A stretch of 39,455 bases of DNA from a virus, in the IMG/VR virus record IMGVR_UViG_3300025483_001146, positions 1 through 39,455 of that record; one strand, 5' to 3'. The translations under genes and the position numbers were made by a program. Position 1 is the stretch's first letter. Each line of letters starts with the position of its first letter. Shown piece by piece: positions 38,230-39,455 of this stretch. The notes under the pieces were generated by a model, which was not told the DNA's origin, made no database searches, and saw only the letters and a list, made by a program, of their open reading frames with translations.

Positions 38230-39455
38230 TTATACTCCGGCTAGGTATATAAATTCACCTGTTGTTGGATTGTATCCTACTGTTTTAAATCCTGTTGGTA
38301 ATGTACCGCCTGTCACTTCTCTAACTGGTTTAACTATAAACTCACCTGTTTGAGTTGTGTCTAATTGTGTACCACCTGCGTTGATTACAATTGAGTTTGC
38401 ATGTTGGTTTGATATACCTGCATTGGCACCAATTGCTATTGCGTAGTTGCCTTGATTTGTTTCACCTGCCAATTGTCCAAGTGCTACTGCGCCTGTACCT
38501 TGATCGTCTTTTGCCGCGCCGGCTCCAATTGCTGTTGCTTCAGCACCTTGGTTTGTTTCACCTGCGTTTCTACCAACTGCTACTGCACCACCAGTTTGAT
38601 TTGTTTCACCTGCGAAAACACCAACTGCTACTGCCATATTACCTTGAGTAGTTTTACCTGCTGAATCGCCAATTGCAACACTGTGCAATCCTTGAGTTGT
38701 TCTACCAGCCGTATAACCAATTGCTACTGCGCCTTCGCCTGACGTTGTTGCCCCTGCACTACTACCAATTGCAATTGCATTATTACCTTGAGTAGTTTGA
38801 CCTGCACTACTACCAAGTTTGATTTTACTTTCACTTGTTCTTAAACTTGATGTTTCAATATCACCAACAATTTTATTATTAACACCATCTACTAGTAATG
38901 TTGAATCATCTCCAAATACTGAACCTGTAATGTCACCTGTAATTACAGGACTTGCTGTATGTGTAACTTCTCCTGACGAAGCATCGTACATCAACATAGT
39001 TGTACCAACAGCACTTCTAATTGGTTTAATTCTTAAACTACTTGCTGTGGGATTTTCTAATGTTGTGCTAGATGCGTTTATTACAATTGAGTTTGAGGCT
39101 TGTCCTGAGTTACCTGCATTATAGCCAATTGCTATTGCTTTTGCGCCTTGATATGTGTTACCTGCACCTGACCCAAGTGCTATTGCACTTTCGCCTTGCA
39201 TGTCACCACCTGCACCATAACCAATTGCTGTTGCACTTGCGCCTTGATCAGACTGACCTGATTCATATCCAATTGCTATTCCACCTGAGCCTTGATCAGA
39301 CTGACCTGCGTTTCTACCAACTGCTATTCCACCTGAGCCTTGAGTTGTAAAACCTGCTTGTCTACCAATTGCTATTCCATCAGCACCTTGAGTAGTTTGA
39401 CCTGATGTATATCCAAGTGCAATGCCAAATCCACCTTGGGTTGCTTGACCTGCCA
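38230..39455 (-). CDS. YadA-head-like fibre protein, 5' end missing
   Basis: The frame is open from the right edge (39453) to TAA at 38230, about 407 codons, so the N-terminus lies outside. It contains two blocks of 16-residue repeats with the core AIAIGxxAGxTTQGxx. They resemble the head repeats of YadA-type trimeric adhesins, which are usually 14-15 residues. Each block ends with NSIVINA and then a KP(I/V)R region (SLRIKPIR, EFIVKPVR) and GEV or GEF. The whole unit is therefore present twice. A trimeric fibre shaft or receptor-binding role is inferred. Confidence 0.78.
   Translation of the reverse strand, partial: AGQATQGGFGIALGYTSGQTTQGADGIAIGRQAGFTTQGSGGIAVGRNAGQSDQGSGGIAIGYESGQSDQGASATAIGYGAGGDMQGESAIALGSGAGNTYQGAKAIAIGYNAGNSGQASNSIVINASSTTLENPTASSLRIKPIRSAVGTTMLMYDASSGEVTHTASPVITGDITGSVFGDDSTLLVDGVNNKIVGDIETSSLRTSESKIKLGSSAGQTTQGNNAIAIGSSAGATTSGEGAVAIGYTAGRTTQGLHSVAIGDSAGKTTQGNMAVAVGVFAGETNQTGGAVAVGRNAGETNQGAEATAIGAGAAKDDQGTGAVALGQLAGETNQGNYAIAIGANAGISNQHANSIVINAGGTQLDTTQTGEFIVKPVREVTGGTLPTGFKTVGYNPTTGEFIYLAGV
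38377..38823 (-). repeat. nine tandem 48-base coding repeats
   Basis: Nine consecutive 16-residue units with glycines in exact 48-base register, for example VAIGDSAGKTTQGNMA and VAVGRNAGETNQGAEA. The DNA has diverged but keeps the period. Confidence 0.8.
39082..39455 (-). repeat. 48-base coding repeats, second block
   Basis: Seven full 16-residue units plus a partial one at the edge, such as IAIGRQAGFTTQGSGG and IAVGRNAGQSDQGSGG. The block continues outside the window. Confidence 0.8.

Noticed and set aside
38391-39350. Plus-strand frames and evenly spaced repeats that might suggest a CRISPR array
   Set aside because: The 48-base period is in register with 16-residue protein repeats on the minus strand, and there is no conserved repeat with unique spacers.

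Overview
The window looks like part of the genome of an AT-rich, T4-like marine myovirus (tailed phage). The evidence is a set of recognisable T4-type core genes: DNA polymerase gp43, sliding clamp gp45, clamp loader gp44, a DexA-like exonuclease, a DsbA-like late-transcription protein and a gp31/GroES-like co-chaperonin. T4-type late promoters (NATAAATA) recur throughout, and genes overlap or abut as in phages. No photosynthesis genes are present. The low G+C, the seven-iron FdxA-type ferredoxin and the general gene content fit a phage of SAR11/Pelagibacter or a similar alphaproteobacterium better than a cyanophage, but the host cannot be proven from this window. All genes but one (phoH) are on the minus strand, so transcription runs from high to low coordinates.

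Layout from low to high coordinates. 1-5.0 kb: the 5' part of a tRNA-guanine-transglycosylase/DpdA-like gene, then sliding clamp, DEDDh exonuclease and family B DNA polymerase. The polymerase gene has a hairpin touching its ribosome-binding site. 5.1-7.9 kb: small membrane proteins, GMP reductase, peroxiredoxin, a small HAD protein and DsbA. 7.9-15.6 kb: a tightly coupled run of accessory genes. Several share a short N-terminal peptide that resembles the capsid-targeting peptide of T4 internal head proteins and ends in a prohead-protease-like (I/L)-x-E site. The run includes a nucleotidyltransferase, a HAD nucleotidase and an 844-residue modular protein. 15.6-19.2 kb: ClpA, peptide deformylase and DnaJ behind tandem sigma70-like promoters. 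19.3-23.1 kb: a likely lysis region with membrane proteins, two spanin-like proteins and an M15 peptidase, plus a thermonuclease-like protein and a Gly/Ala repeat protein. 23.1-24.3 kb: two unrecognised genes. 24.4-28.5 kb: phoH (plus strand), parvulin, ThyX, ferredoxin, clamp loader, GroES-like protein. 28.6-29.4 kb: an orphan piece of the DnaE fold and a small gene. 29.4-39.5 kb: tail-fibre or other structural genes with Ig-like, beta-repeat and YadA-head-like repeats and a complete subtilisin-like protease. The last of these genes runs off the right edge.

Regulation is unusually readable. Five near-consensus sigma70-like promoters (TTGACT/A, 17-base spacer, TATAAT-like) each begin 3-4 bases after the stop codon of the preceding gene; a sixth, with a 16-base spacer, lies downstream of one of them. 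At least twelve T4-late-like elements occur, often with a stop codon inside the element. In several genes the promoter lies so close to the ATG that the mRNA would be leaderless. No tRNA, rRNA, CRISPR array, insertion sequence or clear rho-independent terminator was seen. Every stretch longer than 300 bases is covered by genes.
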